The notes below the pieces were generated by a model. The model did no database searches, was not told the DNA's origin, and saw only the letters and a program-made list of their open reading frames with translations. Made by a program: the position numbers and the translations under genes. Positions 21,933 through 34,300 of a stretch of DNA of 64,000 nt are shown in pieces. Origin of the DNA: Endothia cerciana (lineage: Eukaryota > Ascomycota > Sordariomycetes > Diaporthales > Cryphonectriaceae). The DNA is taken from contig JALRMH010000031.1 in NCBI GenBank assembly GCA_026119935.1, positions 1-64,000 on the forward strand, given 5' to 3'. How positions within the stretch are numbered: position 1 is the first letter of the stretch; every line of letters starts with the position of its first letter.

Positions 21933-23642
21933 ATAACTGCGTTGACAGATCGGCAACCAACTTTTACCTTGTTGAGAAGATATATTTCCTTGTAGCTAGA
22001 TTTGGACATGTTCAGCTGACGACAACGCACCGATCTTCTGGTATCCAATCGAAGTCTACTCTGCTCACAAATCATGTCTGGCTCGGCACCTGCGCTAGTG
22101 ACCATGGGTGATATGAACCAGCACAAAGAACTGACTTTGATCCATGCGCTGTCAAGACGTGATATCATATATGTCCGCTCATCACACTGAAGAGATTTGG
22201 GGACGTGAGAAGTGTGAATTACGTGCTTATGGCTGAGCAGTCAGGAATATACTGCTTGACACAGCAACGCCTACTATATGAATGTGCATCTCCACACCCA
22301 ACAATATTGCAGTATACTCCAGGTCAAAAGTCGTAGTGGTGCGATATAGCGTGTCTGATGGAAGCGTTCCATATGACTGGTTCACGAGCCCTCGAGGTCG
22401 GCTGGGGAAAGCGCGTCACATCACTTGATTATACCGAAATTGAGGACAGATATATGTTAACTGCATCTGATTTGTGAAGATAGAGACTCTGCTGGGTAGC
22501 TTTAAGTTGTATCCCGCGAACGGTGTCCAAGTGCGAGTTCGTGCTGTGGCTTCGAGCGTCCGGACTAGTAGTTGCGCCCCGGACCTCCATTATGGGGAAC
22601 CCATCCGGTACCAGGCAGCCCGATGGATCTAGCTATACACGAATTGGTATGATCATCACCTTCAATTGTTCGCACCTCGGATATATGTGTCGGTCAAACC
22701 TCAATACCTCTATTACGAGGAATTTCAACTCCCTCCGTCATGGCGGGCTCGAGCATAGAGGACTCATCTACTATGTACTAGGTTGATTTTGACTGTTGTG
22801 GTTCCTGAGACCCCTGTGCTCCTCAGCCCCCCCCCCCTCCTCTTTTTTTTCCCTCTCCCTTTTTCCTTTTCTCTTTTCCCTCGTGTAACATGCCATCTTG
22901 TTGGCGGGTTCCTGCGCGTCGGCGGGAGGTGCGAAACAAGTAATGGGCCGACAGTAGGATCCTCCAGATACTTGGCGCGAGTCATTCTGAGCCGTCCCCA
23001 GGCACTGATCCACACAACAGTCTACAGAAGTGCTAGCATGTCGTGAGGGTAGTAGCATTGCACAAGGTGTAATGTTTGACTGTAAAATCCATAACCCTGT
23101 AGCAAATTCCCAAGCAAGGCGACACCTCTGTCTGCAGAACGATACACTTACACCCGCGAGCTGCTTTTAAACGCTCGTGTATGAAGGATTGGGATCCCTT
23201 CCATTCTCAACAAGGGGAGAGCAAAGGCGTCATGTCATACGCTAAGCAGGCTAGCAGGCTAACGGGCTCACACGGAACGCAGGCGTATGATAGTTAGCGT
23301 CCCTAGCGGGCGAGTGAGTAACTGGTTCCCGCACTGCCAAGCTGACATCCAAACGAATCAGCATGCACCGCGGCTCGTCGCCTAATCAAAGTCTGACCAG
23401 GTCTAGCCATATGTAGCGGTTCGCTTATCGTACTTACGGAACCGGTCTGTCGGTATAAGATGTGACCCTCTACCCCAGCTTAGCGAGAAAATCACATGGC
23501 GTCGTGCATCTTCTCTCCCCTCTTCAAGCCGCCTCACCGTCCTCCCCCCAGGGCGGCTACCTCGCGAAACAGATCCGTCCAGGCCCATTGCCCGACTTCG
23601 CTGCCACTTCCGCGATCGACACCGCGAGTATATGCCACCATC
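21933..23642. other. Intergenic stretch between GH17 and permease genes
   Basis: About 1.7 kb without a supportable gene. A C/T-rich pyrimidine tract lies at about 22825-22885 and creates open frames on both strands. The last 180 bases keep an open frame ahead of the permease ATG, so a longer permease start cannot be excluded. Confidence 0.55.
22825..22885. repeat. Polypyrimidine tract
   Basis: A run of C then T/C blocks (CCCCCCCCCCTCC, then TTTTTTTTCCC) about 60 bases long with few purines. It is low-complexity sequence with no clear role. Confidence 0.8.
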
Positions 23643-25582
23643 ATGAGCGACCTCAACGAGAAACCCAAGTACGGCGACAGCGATATCGAGGCCATACGTG
23701 CCAGCGATGTCACCACTGGAGAGATCACCGGAAACGTCGACGGTCTCCAGCGCCGCCTTGCCAACCGGCAGATTCAGCTGCTCGCCATCGGCGGGTCAAT
23801 TGGCACTGCTCTCTTCGTCAGCATTGGGAATGGTCTCTACGCGGGTGGCCCAGGCAGCCTGTTCCTGGCCTACCTGATCTACAGCTGCATCCTCGGTCTC
23901 GTGAACAATTGCATGGCCGAGATGGGAACTCTCCATCCCGTGTCCGGCGGCTTCATCCGCATGGCCGGAAAATGGTGTGACGAAGCCCTCGGTTTCACGG
24001 CCGGCTGGAACTTCTTCCTCTACGAGGCTTTGCTGATCCCTTTCGAGATCACTGCCCTGAACGAGGTCCTTCGTTTCTGGAGCGGCAATGTTCCTGCAGG
24101 AGCAATCTGTGCAGCGTGTATTGTCCTCTACGCGTGAGATCCACCCTTTGATTGAGCAAGATGCTGGTGACCAATTTGCAAACGTGGCCCGGTCCCCTGT
24201 GTTATCTTGTCCCCCGGTTGCTTGGACCCCTTCGATGTGGAACCTGAGACTAAATTCTGCTTGCGAACCCTAGTGCTCTGAATGGCCTGGCTGTAAAGGC
24301 GTATGGAGAGGCAGAGTTCTGGCTCTCCGGCGGCAAGGTCATTCTCATCTTCATGCTATTCTCCTTCACCTTGGTGACCATGTGTGGCGGCAACCCCCAA
24401 CACGACGCGTACGGCTTCCGATACTGGAGCAATCCCGGTGCTTTCAATGAACACCACTCGACAGGCAGCCTCGGGCGATTTGAGGGCTTCCTCGCCGCCC
24501 TATGGTCGGCCTCCTTCACCGTCGTTGGCCCGGAGTACATTGCAATGGCAGCCGCCGAAGCTAAGCGCCCTTCTATATACATCAAGTCCGCATTCAAGAC
24601 CGTCTACTGGCGCTTTGGGATCTTCTTTATCTTGGGCGCCCTTTGTGTTGGTATAGTGATTCCATACAACGATCCGACCCTTAAGGGGATCGAGGACGGC
24701 ACAGCTAGTGGGAGCGGTACTGCCGCTGCCTCGCCTTATGTCATTGCTATGTACGTCGTGATGAACAGCCTCTCGCCCCAGACATCAATGAGTTGTTTCA
24801 ATAAGAATGTTATGATTCGTGTCGGTCGAACTGTCCCTCTAGTTCCGCCTAGCTAATCATGCCCGTGGCATAGGAACAATCTCGGTATCGGAGTGTTACC
24901 GCATATTACCAATGCTCTCATGCTGACTAGCATCTTCTCTGCCGGCAATACTTATACGTACGCGGCGACGCGGAACCTCTACGGCCTAGCCTTGGAAGGC
25001 CGTGCCCCAAGGTTTCTTCGCAAGACCACGAGAAACGGTGTGCCGATATATGCCTTCGCCATCGTTATGTGCTTCCCCTTCCTCTCGTTCCTCCAGCTAT
25101 CTAGCAGCTCGAACACGGTCCTGACGTGGCTCATCAATCTCATCACCGCCGGAGGTATCATCGACTATATCATAATGTCCGTTACGTACCTGTTCTTCTA
25201 CCGCGCTTGCGTCGCGCAGAACGTCGACCGCAGGACTTTCCCATACTACGCACATTTCCAGCCGTACTCCGCTTGGATCGCGCTGATTGCCGAGACGCTG
25301 GTGGTAATCTTCTACGGTTACTCCAGCTTCACGCCGTGGGATGTCTCAACCTTCTTCACCTACTACACCATGGTCATACTTGCGCCTGTTCTGTTCTTCA
25401 GTTGGAAGCTCATTCATAGGACTAAGGTTGTCGGGCCCTTCGAAGCCGATCTTGTCTGGGAGAGGCCTGTTGTAGAGGCCTACGAAGCGAGCTTTGTTAA
25501 TCCCCCAATCGGTTTCTGGACGGAAATGGTGCAATTGGTCGGTTTCAAGAGGCACGTCAAAGAAGAGCAGAGGATGGAATAG
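23643..25582 (+). CDS. Amino-acid permease (YAT/APC family)
   Basis: Exons 23643-24133, 24274-24750 and 24874-25582 give 558 residues. Both introns (140 and 123 bases) have GT..AG borders and keep phase 2. The N-terminal soluble tail leads to LANRQIQLLAIGGSIGTALFV, the first-membrane-helix signature of fungal amino-acid permeases. The HPVSGGFIRMAG loop, FRYWSNPGAF and SFTVVGPEYIAMAAAEAKRP follow. About twelve hydrophobic segments are visible. The family imports amino acids with protons across the plasma membrane, often under nitrogen control. The FRYW pattern suits the proline/general subfamily, but the substrate cannot be fixed from sequence. The ATG at 23643 is preferred because the protein then starts with the usual acidic tail; an in-frame ATG at 23496 would add 49 residues. 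Confidence 0.9.
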
Positions 25583-25899
25583 ACTACGTACTTGTTAAAT
25601 TAGAGATAGATGTGGCCGCTACCACGAATAGTCTTCATGTGACAACAAGAAGAGGTATATCAGGTTCTATATTTCGTGGTGTTCTGCCTCAGAAAAGGAG
25701 CAAGGAAGCTGTTGCAACAGCTTGTTGTAATGAGATGGACCGGTATGTCAGCTCATATGTCAAACTTCTCCGGCTATCCTTTGCAATATACTGCTGCTGT
25801 ATGCCAGGCGTTGCATTCCCATTCAGGGACTGTTGGTGGGCCGGGCACCATAATCTAGAAAGGCGTCACTCAAGAATCCGCCGAAAAGACATCATAGAA

Positions 25900-26860
25900 A
25901 TGATGGTGTCACCATGCGAACCTGCAAACCAAAGTCTCGGTCTCTTACGACCGGATTAATAGGCCCCTAACGCGCAAGATGCTTCTGTCTTTCAGGCTCA
26001 GAGAAACAGAAGATACATGCCCAGAAATAATGAGTTTTCCGATATCTATATGACCCCAGCCTGGGTTCCAAATCTTTAGCCAGGTTAATTGCATACCCAG
26101 TCTGCTAACGAAACATGCACCGATTCCTAAAAAGTAAGGAATAGATGTAGAAAGGGGACACGTCGCCAGCTCCTGCCACGCTAAAGGCCTAGATTTTGAA
26201 CATGAAGATCAGACTCCTGAGGAGAACATTAAAGAACAATACTGACAACATGAATGATACCGGGTACGCACAAAATACCCCAGTGGTATAGATCCATCAG
26301 TTCGTACGCCTTATCCGTCCCCGAAAGTATCGATCGCTGAGATATGATTGCCATAAACGACAACTGCGGCGGCCATCACGCTGAGTAATTGAGCTAGCAT
26401 ATACATGGGAAAATCCCCCAGCGCAGATTTCGGTAGGCACAATTCGACAGCGTGACGGCCGGGTTGAGATGTCCATCTGACGATACCCTCACAATGTCAG
26501 TATCCTCATCTTTGCAGGGACGAATCAGGGGGATAGCAGCAACTTCTGTACTACATATATACCAACCTGACGCCCAGTCTAGCAAGATCCCTCCAGGAAT
26601 GCTGCTCACAATCGCCAGAAGATGGCGCCAGCCAGGGAGAGGGGCAAGCGTTATCGTGTGAATGAGATAAGATGCATGGATCGCAGAAATATAGCTAGAA
26701 CGACACAACCCAAGAACCGGCTTATGCTCTGGTAGTCACCTCTCCTGCCACCGCTAAGGACACTTAGGCGGCAGATCCTTTTCCAAAGAGCGTCACTAGA
26801 AAGACCCCGAAGATTTCCAAAGATAGGTCTTGCATGATTCGACAAATTGTATACCAAAGT
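25900..26860 (-). pseudogene. Aquaglyceroporin (MIP channel) relic
   Basis: On the minus strand, GHLNPAVTLSN at about 26440-26475 is the first NPA box of the MIP family, followed by YRNLRWGIFP, the expected helix start. Upstream pieces GDYQSIS and PGGILLDWASG fit helix 2 sequence, with a plausible intron between the latter and the NPA box. Near 25925-25960 a degenerate NPVVRDRDFG, six bases longer than expected, resembles the second box (NPARDFGPR). Stops and shifts lie throughout, so no channel can be made. The relic points away from the glycerol kinase gene that starts 0.8 kb further on, as a head-to-head pair. The NPA1 match is strong; the rest is tentative. Confidence 0.55.
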
Positions 26861-27641
26861 AGGCCTGATTTAGTGAGCAATAGCCTATCTGCTGAATGTT
26901 GAAGACCGGTGCGCCCTTTATACCCCAATATCAGCCCATTTCAAGCGATACTGTAACACCTCGAGTCTATTGTGCTTTCAGAGTATTTCTAAAGCTCCTT
27001 ATCCTCAAAAGAGAGAGGTTTTATATTTGGTTTAGCATATTTGGTAATAGATAGGGTGCGACTGCAACTTTAGGATAATTAGCTGCATTTAGAGAAATCA
27101 TGAAAACAGTATGTCATAACCCGCCTGGTCATCAAGTAATCGAGGATGTACGGAATACTGATTTCCGATGACGGTTCGTGATGCATAATCATACATAGAC
27201 GTACTCCCTAGAAGCCGCTTCCAAATCCTGGGTTGATGTCTGCCGAGGCAGTCTACCCCTGCGTCCAAGAATACCCATCGTTTCCGCATAGGGTAAAAGT
27301 CGGAATGCCCCATTATTGTGGGGCATCGGCCGTACCCCAGCAAGTTCCCGTCATCACTAATGTACACATGTCATCCCAAGTTTTGGGGTCATAGACAAGC
27401 GTAAATGTATCCCTTTCTGCGCTTCTGATCGATCAAGGTCGGCCTGACAAGTTGGAGACAAGAGTGAACATCAACCCAGCAGCAGATGCATTCCTACGTG
27501 AGCCTAGCTTTGAGAGTTGTGCAAGCGGGGTCTACATATTTCTCTTCGCCGAGGAAGTGGTGTTTCAGATTTCGAAAAGCCCATCGCGCTTTCACCTGTG
27601 ATCAATATTCAAAGAGACACGCAGCTACATATGCAGTCCCA
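26861..27641. other. Divergent region between MIP relic and glycerol kinase
   Basis: About 780 bases, AT-rich near 26960-27110, with no recognisable gene. The glycerol kinase frame stays open upstream to an ATG at 27486, so the start could lie there; 27642 is preferred because it directly precedes the conserved core. If the flanking genes were once a functional pair, this was their shared promoter. Confidence 0.5.
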
Positions 27642-29313
27642 ATGAATGGCACTGGGCCTCGTTCATTTGTGGGAGCGATAGATCAGGGCACGACAAGCTC
27701 CAGGTTCCTCATTTTCAACAGGCATGGAGAGGTTGTGGTGACGCACCGGCTCGAGTTTGCACAGATCTATCCTCGGCCTGGGTAAGTCTGTCCGAAAACA
27801 GAATATTTCTATGGAGGAGATGCTAATTAAGACCAGTTGGCATGAGCACGACCCTCACGAGATAGTCAAATCAGTAGAGCGGTGTATCGATGGCGCCATG
27901 ACGACTTTCAGGGAAAAAGGGCACTCTGCCTCAGATATCCAGGCCGTGGGAATCACGAATCAGCGAGAGACTATCGTTGTCTGGGACAGGGAGACGGGCG
28001 AACCCCTCCACAATGCCATCGTCTGGGCAGATACACGAGCCACTGAGCTTGTGCGAGGATTAAGAAGACGCCGTGGTTCATCAGAGCTGATGTCACTCTG
28101 CGGACTACCTCTTTCGACATACCCATCAGTTGCGAAGCTGCTCTGGCTGTTTGAAAACGAACCCAACGTGAAGAAGGCCTATGATTCTGGAAGGTTAGCC
28201 TTCGGAACTGTTGACACATGGCTGGTATTCAAACTTAACGGTGGCAAGGCCAAGGATGTCTTTGTGACTGACTCCACCAACGCCTCTCGCACCATGTTGA
28301 TGAATCTACAGACGCTCGAATACGACAAACAGCTCCTGGACTTCTTCCGGCTAGATCGAGCCAAGATCCACCTTCCGAAAATTGTGCGCTCGTCCGACAC
28401 GTCTGCATATGGGACGCTGTCAACGCCATCACTCAAAGGAGCACCAATAACCGGGTGTTTGGGGGATCAATCCGCAGCTCTTGTCGGGCAAAAGGGATTC
28501 CAGCCTGGGTCAGCCAAAAACACCTACGGAACTGGCTGCTTTCTCCTCTATAATATTGGGGCCACCCCCACCGTCTCTAAGCATGGCCTTCTCACAACGG
28601 TTGCCTTTGATTTCGGGACTGGCAGGCGTATGTATGCGCTGGAAGGTAGCATTGCCGTGGCAGGGTCAAGCGTGAAATTTCTCGTGGATAACCTCCAATT
28701 TGCCGAATCAAGCAAAGAGGTTTCGAGTTTGGCAGAGTCTGTATCGGACAATGGAGGTTGTACGTTCGTGACTGCATTTAGCGGGTTGTATGCGCCTTAC
28801 TGGTACGATGACGCTCGTGGGACAATCTTTGGTATCACGAGCTACACGCAACAGGGTCATATTGCCCGAGCCACTTTGGAGGCCACCTGCTTTCAAACGA
28901 AGGCCATACTTGACGCTATGGAGAAGGACAGCGGACATGCTTTGACAGAGCTGGCTGTGGATGGGGGCATGTGCAACTCCGACTTGACAATGCAGGTAAG
29001 ATGTTGCCGTTCCCTGTATACCAATATCGTTGCTGTGTACCACCCTTTCTTTGGCCGATGCTTACAAAAGAGACAGACGCAAGCCAATATCATCGGCATA
29101 CCAGTCCATCGGCCGGCTATGCGTGAAACCACTGCGTTGGGTGCCGCAATTGCTGCGGGTCTAGCAGTTGGAATCTGGAAGAACTTCGAAGACCTCAAAA
29201 ACAGAAATACTGACGGCGGTACCACCTTCAAGCCGCAGATGTCGGAAGATGAAGCTAAAGCGCAGTTCGCCAAGTGGGAGAAAGCTGTAGAAATGAGTAA
29301 AGGCTGGCTGTAA
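27642..29313 (+). CDS. Glycerol kinase (FGGY family)
   Basis: Exons 27642-27781, 27837-28995 and 29077-29313 give 511 residues, the usual length. The enzyme phosphorylates glycerol to glycerol-3-phosphate using ATP, the first step of glycerol use. Visible motifs are GAIDQGTTSSRFLIF, ITNQRET, WADTRA, TDSTNASRT, GCLGDQSAALVGQ, YGTGCFLLYN, LAVDGGMCNSD and MRETTALGAAIAAG, in family order. Intron 1 is 55 bases. Intron 2 (28996-29076) is exactly 81 bases with no stop in frame, so its retention would insert 27 residues; removing it restores DLTMQTQANIIGIP, the family sequence. The decayed channel gene upstream suggests an ancestral glycerol-uptake pair. The protein looks intact. Confidence 0.9.
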
Positions 29314-29643
29314 TACTAATACAACGTAATAGAGTATCCGGAGTGACTTGTAGCTCCAACCTCGCCTTGCCTAGGCTATGGACAAGACCTAGGTGGTCAA
29401 ATTACTTGAACACATCGTTTTTTCATAGTGAAATGCGTGATAACGAAAAAGAACCGAGGCCACCAGCAGTCATATCAGTTGGTTGGCCCAGACATTGTTA
29501 TTCTGCTGCCATAACACAGCAGTTGGTTTTATTGTGACTGTGCATACTTTTGTACATGTCGATATTGACTATCAGGAGTGCTGCAAAAATTTCTACCCGT
29601 GACAAGGACCAATGCCACTTCTGTGGCCTACTGCTAGATATAT
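29314..29643. other. Convergent intergenic region
   Basis: 330 bases between the 3' ends of glycerol kinase and the GH72-like gene. AT-rich, no gene or clear terminator structure. Confidence 0.6.
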
Positions 29644-31286
29644 TTATGCTCGAATTGCTTTGGGGTGTGAACTTAAGTCCAGTTCATCGACGTCCCCGAT
29701 CTTCACTTCCAGCCATGCCTTCTCGTCGAGGTTTCTTCGGATTCCATTCCAATCAGCAAGACTATAAGGTAGAGCATGGCCAGCCCTCCAGTGGCTAGAG
29801 ATGGGCGGGATGTCCTTAGGCGCTCTGTTTGGTTCAGACCTTATCCTCTCCCGATCAGGCAAGTTTTGAGTGCCCAGCGCTGTCTCACGAGCCTCGAGCC
29901 TTGACTTCAGACTTTCAAAATCTGGCAACTTCGTCAGACCTCTGCCGACTGTGTTGTTCTCTGTCTTCACAAGACCATAGCCCCAATGACCCGAGCACTT
30001 CTCAGGGGAGTCATAGAACTCATAGACTATGCCACCAGAAAATACACCGGTCATGGCAGACGAGTAGATGGCTGAGGTCTCCTGGAAAACGCGTTTCCCA
30101 CACGCACCGAGATTGCAACCGTATTGGGAAATAAATACCGGGATTTGTGTGTTTTCGAACGTCTTGAGCTGTGCCTCGTTAGCATCTTTTGGATCATGAG
30201 GTCATGCCCTCAGCAGGAACACTTACCTCAGCATCATAGCCGGCCAGATGCATTGTGGACTCACCGCACCAATTGAAGTTCGCATACTGGTCAACAGTCA
30301 ATACCTGGCGGCGAAAAGATTGAGTGAAGAATAGCGGCTACGAGGGTCACTTACACAGAAGAAGTCCACTGTTTCCTCTTTGTCACCCGCCGTGAAGTAA
30401 TCGAAAGTTGTTTTGAGTATCAGTCTGCCATTTGAGGCACTATATCCCACTGCGATTTGTTGATTCAGCATTGACATAAATTGGGAAAAGCCGAGAGTGA
30501 TAGTATATCGAGCCCTGAGAAAGGGGAAAGGAGCTTGTTGTGCACTGGGATAGATGAGTACTCACCCGGTAACTGGCGCTGGTCAAGAGATCTTGTGGCG
30601 GTGGACATGTATCTCTTGACGTCTCGTATCACGGCCTTGATCATTGGAGCAGCTGCCGTGGAATAAATCGTACTCAATGCCCCGTTGGCGATGATTAGTC
30701 CGAGCGTGTTTGAGTACTGCGACATACAATCTACTGTTGCAAAGCAGTCTTCGAGCAATTGTTGACTATAATGGCGAAATGTTGTCGTAGTTCCAGCACG
30801 ATCTGTCGTGCTTGATGCGGTAGGAAGGCTCTGTTGCTTCCCATTAGCACGGCGATGCATGAATATAAGACTGTTTGAAGAACTCACCACGAGGACGTAG
30901 ATCCCGGCTTCTGCGAGAAGCTTCATGGCCTTATCATGGTCTTGAGCACTATCTATGAAGTCTGATGCTTATATCAGTGGGATTCTTCATCCATTGAGAG
31001 GAAAGCAACGGCGACGCGCACCGACGAAGAGGACATTGAGGCCCAGCTCCTTGAAAAGTGCGATATCTCGTTCAAGGTCTTCCAATCGATCTTCAACAAG
31101 CGGATCACGAGCACTCTGGCTATGGAGGCGATATACGACTCCATTTATGAGGAACTAGCACAAGAAACGGTCGTCAGTATGAGCCACTCTGCTGGGTTAG
31201 GTTGACCTTATGCTTACCCTCTCATCATCCTTCCAGAAGAATCTTCCCCGGGCAGAGATCACAGGAGCGGTGGTATTCTCAGCCAT
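29644..31286 (-). CDS. GH72-like glucanosyltransferase pseudoenzyme, no signal peptide
   Basis: Seven exons on the minus strand: 31286-31218, 31154-31022, 30961-30888, 30830-30566, 30449-30355, 30286-30227 and 30168-29644. All are in phase and give 406 residues. The order matches GH72 (Gel/Gas): GRFFWKDDERFLINGVVY, RDIALFKELGLNVLFV, AEAGIYVLV, YSNTLG, IKAVIRDVKRY, PVGYSASN, WCGESTMHLAGY, IPVFISQYGCN and FSGGIVYEF. These enzymes normally re-link beta-1,3-glucan at the wall and are GPI-anchored. Here the acid/base Glu of GNE is Gly142 (ANGAL) and the nucleophile Glu of SEYG is Gln247 (SQYG). There is no signal peptide and no GPI tail; the C-terminus is a charged extension. Exon-6 borders were chosen to match family spacing. 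The retained splicing and a TATA box 90 bases upstream argue that it is expressed. Confidence 0.82.
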
Positions 31287-31375
31287 TGATTACAAGGTTT
31301 CTCATGGGATACAAGGGCGAATGTCAGGATGAGCATACTCGGAGCGAGACCGAAAAGGGACGAACAGGTGGCTCA

Positions 31376-31382
31376 TTTTATA
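31376..31382 (-). promoter_or_regulatory. TATA box of the GH72-like gene
   Basis: The minus strand reads TATAAAA about 90 bases upstream of the start codon at 31286, an ideal fungal core-promoter position. Confidence 0.5.
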
Positions 31383-34300
31383 CTTCTGTGGACACATAGC
31401 CCTCTTCTGGCTTGATGCTCACCTTTTCCAACGGCAACAGATCATGTGCACACTTTGGTTACAGGACGTCGAATCTCGCAAGATCGTGATCGAGTGCGTG
31501 ACGGTCACGCTTTACGTAAAAGGACGCACGTTGCATCGCTTGTTCCAAGTTGGCATCTGGTATTTGTCTGGTCTCGAGACCTTTGGACGATACTGTTAGT
31601 CAGTACACCTCAGCTACTGCAGCGTCTGGCCCTCGGATTGCATTACGTACTAGGCGTTTTGATGGCATTTCTCTGGGGTAATTTTGTGGTAATTCTGGGG
31701 TAATGGGTGATGCCGGCCTACGAATCCACTTCAACGCCGTCGTCCACCCGGACCCCTTCCCCCGGACTTTTGCTTAGGGTGGCTGCGGAGTACCTCCACC
31801 GTAGTATCTCACCCACCGAGTCAACGTGTGCTGAAAGGATCGGAGAACCCCGTGATTCACCGCAAGATATAGCCATGGCGGTCTGCATACTAGACCACCA
31901 GACCACTTCGAATTGGGATGCATTGGGTAGGTCGCAATGACTCCGTCCCTATTGATTCAGGAGTTGTCATGCACCTGGGCCTATCTAGCAGTATGCTACA
32001 CGACTCTTTTGATTTCAAGATAGCACTGCCTGCTTAGCATGATATATGTCTTCTCGAATTGTAATGGTATGTTAACAATATAGTTGCTGCGATTTCTGCT
32101 AAAATTCAAGTGCAACAAGCCAATGAAACCATGATTGATGATAGTGGTCATTCGTGCACTGCAACATGCAAATACGCAAGCCAGCATCAGCTTCACCACC
32201 TCGGACTACAGGGTTCAATTATTCATTTGTGACAATGTGTGTCCGGGCAGTCTAAAGTCTAGCGTTCCAGGCCAACATTTTTTCATCCTTTATAACAATG
32301 CAGTAACTAAGACACCCACAGAATAGCGCCCCTCTCGTTGCCATGGATTTTCTTAGGAGTGTTTCGAGATCGGTCAGTCATTATGATAGCCGGAAGAAAG
32401 TAATAAACAACGGGCTTTGAACCGGAGTACACATGGGGATCTGCAAAGAGCCGTTTAACACGGTATTTCAACTCTGTGCCTGCACTTGGAAAACATCTGT
32501 TATATCTGACCTTGGTTTCTAATCTATCCATTTTTAGCCGTGGTAAGTAATCAATGAGCAAAGCCAGGATGCAGACCAGAGATCTATTGTCCAAGGGGAT
32601 ATCTGCTGGTGCTAGAATAAGCATTTGCTTACAGGATCTTGGTTATCGAAATCCCAACAGGGGCTGGAAAATGGGCTTTATTCCTTGAAAATGTTCAATT
32701 AATCCTACAAGCCTATTCTTGGCTTTTTGATATTCCAAAACAGAATCTCGGCAAGCGCAAGAGCCTATTGGTGAACGGCAGCAGAACAGTTTAGCACAAT
32801 ACTTCCAAATGAGCTATTGAAAGTAGTAAGACTTGTGACTCCTTTTGAGTCTGCCGGAGGCTCTATTATACGACTAGCTGGGCTTCTAAAGCCTCTGTGG
32901 TTGGTCGGCTGGTCTTCAGGCTATGTAATTCTGAGCAGAGTTCGACTCTTTATAGAAGACATTCAAACGACCGTCGCAGGGTCATGTTTCGTTGTCCTGT
33001 CGCATCCCCGGTGTAGCTGCCATTGGAGCTAGACAGGATCTATACGCATTCTTCTTCCTGTGTATCGAAGTATGTAGAGGTAACACGGGCAAATGGTACC
33101 GTGTGCTACTAATGAAAGAGATGCTTGCTTGAAACTCGGCTACTGTTCAGCCGCAGACTATGCCGAAGGTCGAGTTTGACAGACAAGGTCTTCAGTATAC
33201 GAAAAGGCCTCTAAATGAGTGCATGGCACCAGCATTTTCCGGTCTTACCAATCGACTTTCAGCCCAGCATATACCTAGGTATTGTTTACAGAACCGCTCC
33301 GAAACAACAGCCAAGGTTCGAAGCTATAAGATACGCCAGTACCTTGGTAGCTAGTATCACTTACATAAATGGGTGATCCTCAGGCCTATTCGAGCCTCGG
33401 ACACGACTTGGCTTAAGAGTGGAGGAGGACATATTCAGAATGCCAGCTTGTGCGTACCATGGCTGCTCCTAATAGAGGTCAGGTGGTGGAGTAGAGAACT
33501 CAGGGCATGACGTGACAATAGACTGCCTCCTCGAAACCTAAGACGATCCGTCATACCAAATAAAGTCTCCTTGGGATCTAAGTATGAGGTTTTCTCCTTA
33601 TTAAGATCGTAGATGACCGTGTTGCTGCTAACGTAGGTCAGAAACCATGATATTAGGCTCGAGAACCACACCAAAAGATCTTTTGCGAAGGACGCATTTA
33701 GACCAGCGGTATGATTCAGTGAAGGAGCAGTCTTCATAATAACAACTCGAGGAGCTCGGTAAGCCTGTCCTATCTTAAGTAACAGGCTGAGCACCCTTAC
33801 AGGGAACCTGTTATTAAGGACGCCGTGTTACTAGGAGCAACTGCGTGAACAGAACCACCTAGAAGATGATGCGAGAAGAAGGGCCTCGGACTGCTGGTCT
33901 ATAACTAACCGAATCACCGAACGGAGATGAAATAGATAAATATTGCAAGCCGCGCTCTGCTGCGAATTCACCATTCTTATAGGAAGGTCCTAGAGGGAGC
34001 TGATTACCTAAGTACAGATTAGACATGCAAAATTGAAGAACCAACGTCGTTCCGTGACATCCGGACTTCGTCGTATTCGAAATCCGGATGGCTCTCAGTC
34101 ATGTGCGAGAAATGGGTATACGAAGCGCGTTTCAGGATGGGACGGTACCGACTAAACTCGAAGACAATAACTACAGTTCCAGTGAATCGAGCAGCACGCC
34201 ATTATTCTTCTCACACCCTGTCGGTGTCGGGGCTTTATAACGTTGCTCAAGGCGATCACTTCTGTATCCTTCATGTTTACTTTCCTGAATCTTCCCCTTA

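Noticed and set aside
21082..21960. 292-codon open frame on the minus strand
   Set aside because: Antisense to the GH17 gene; no motif, and the GH17 frame has both catalytic glutamates.
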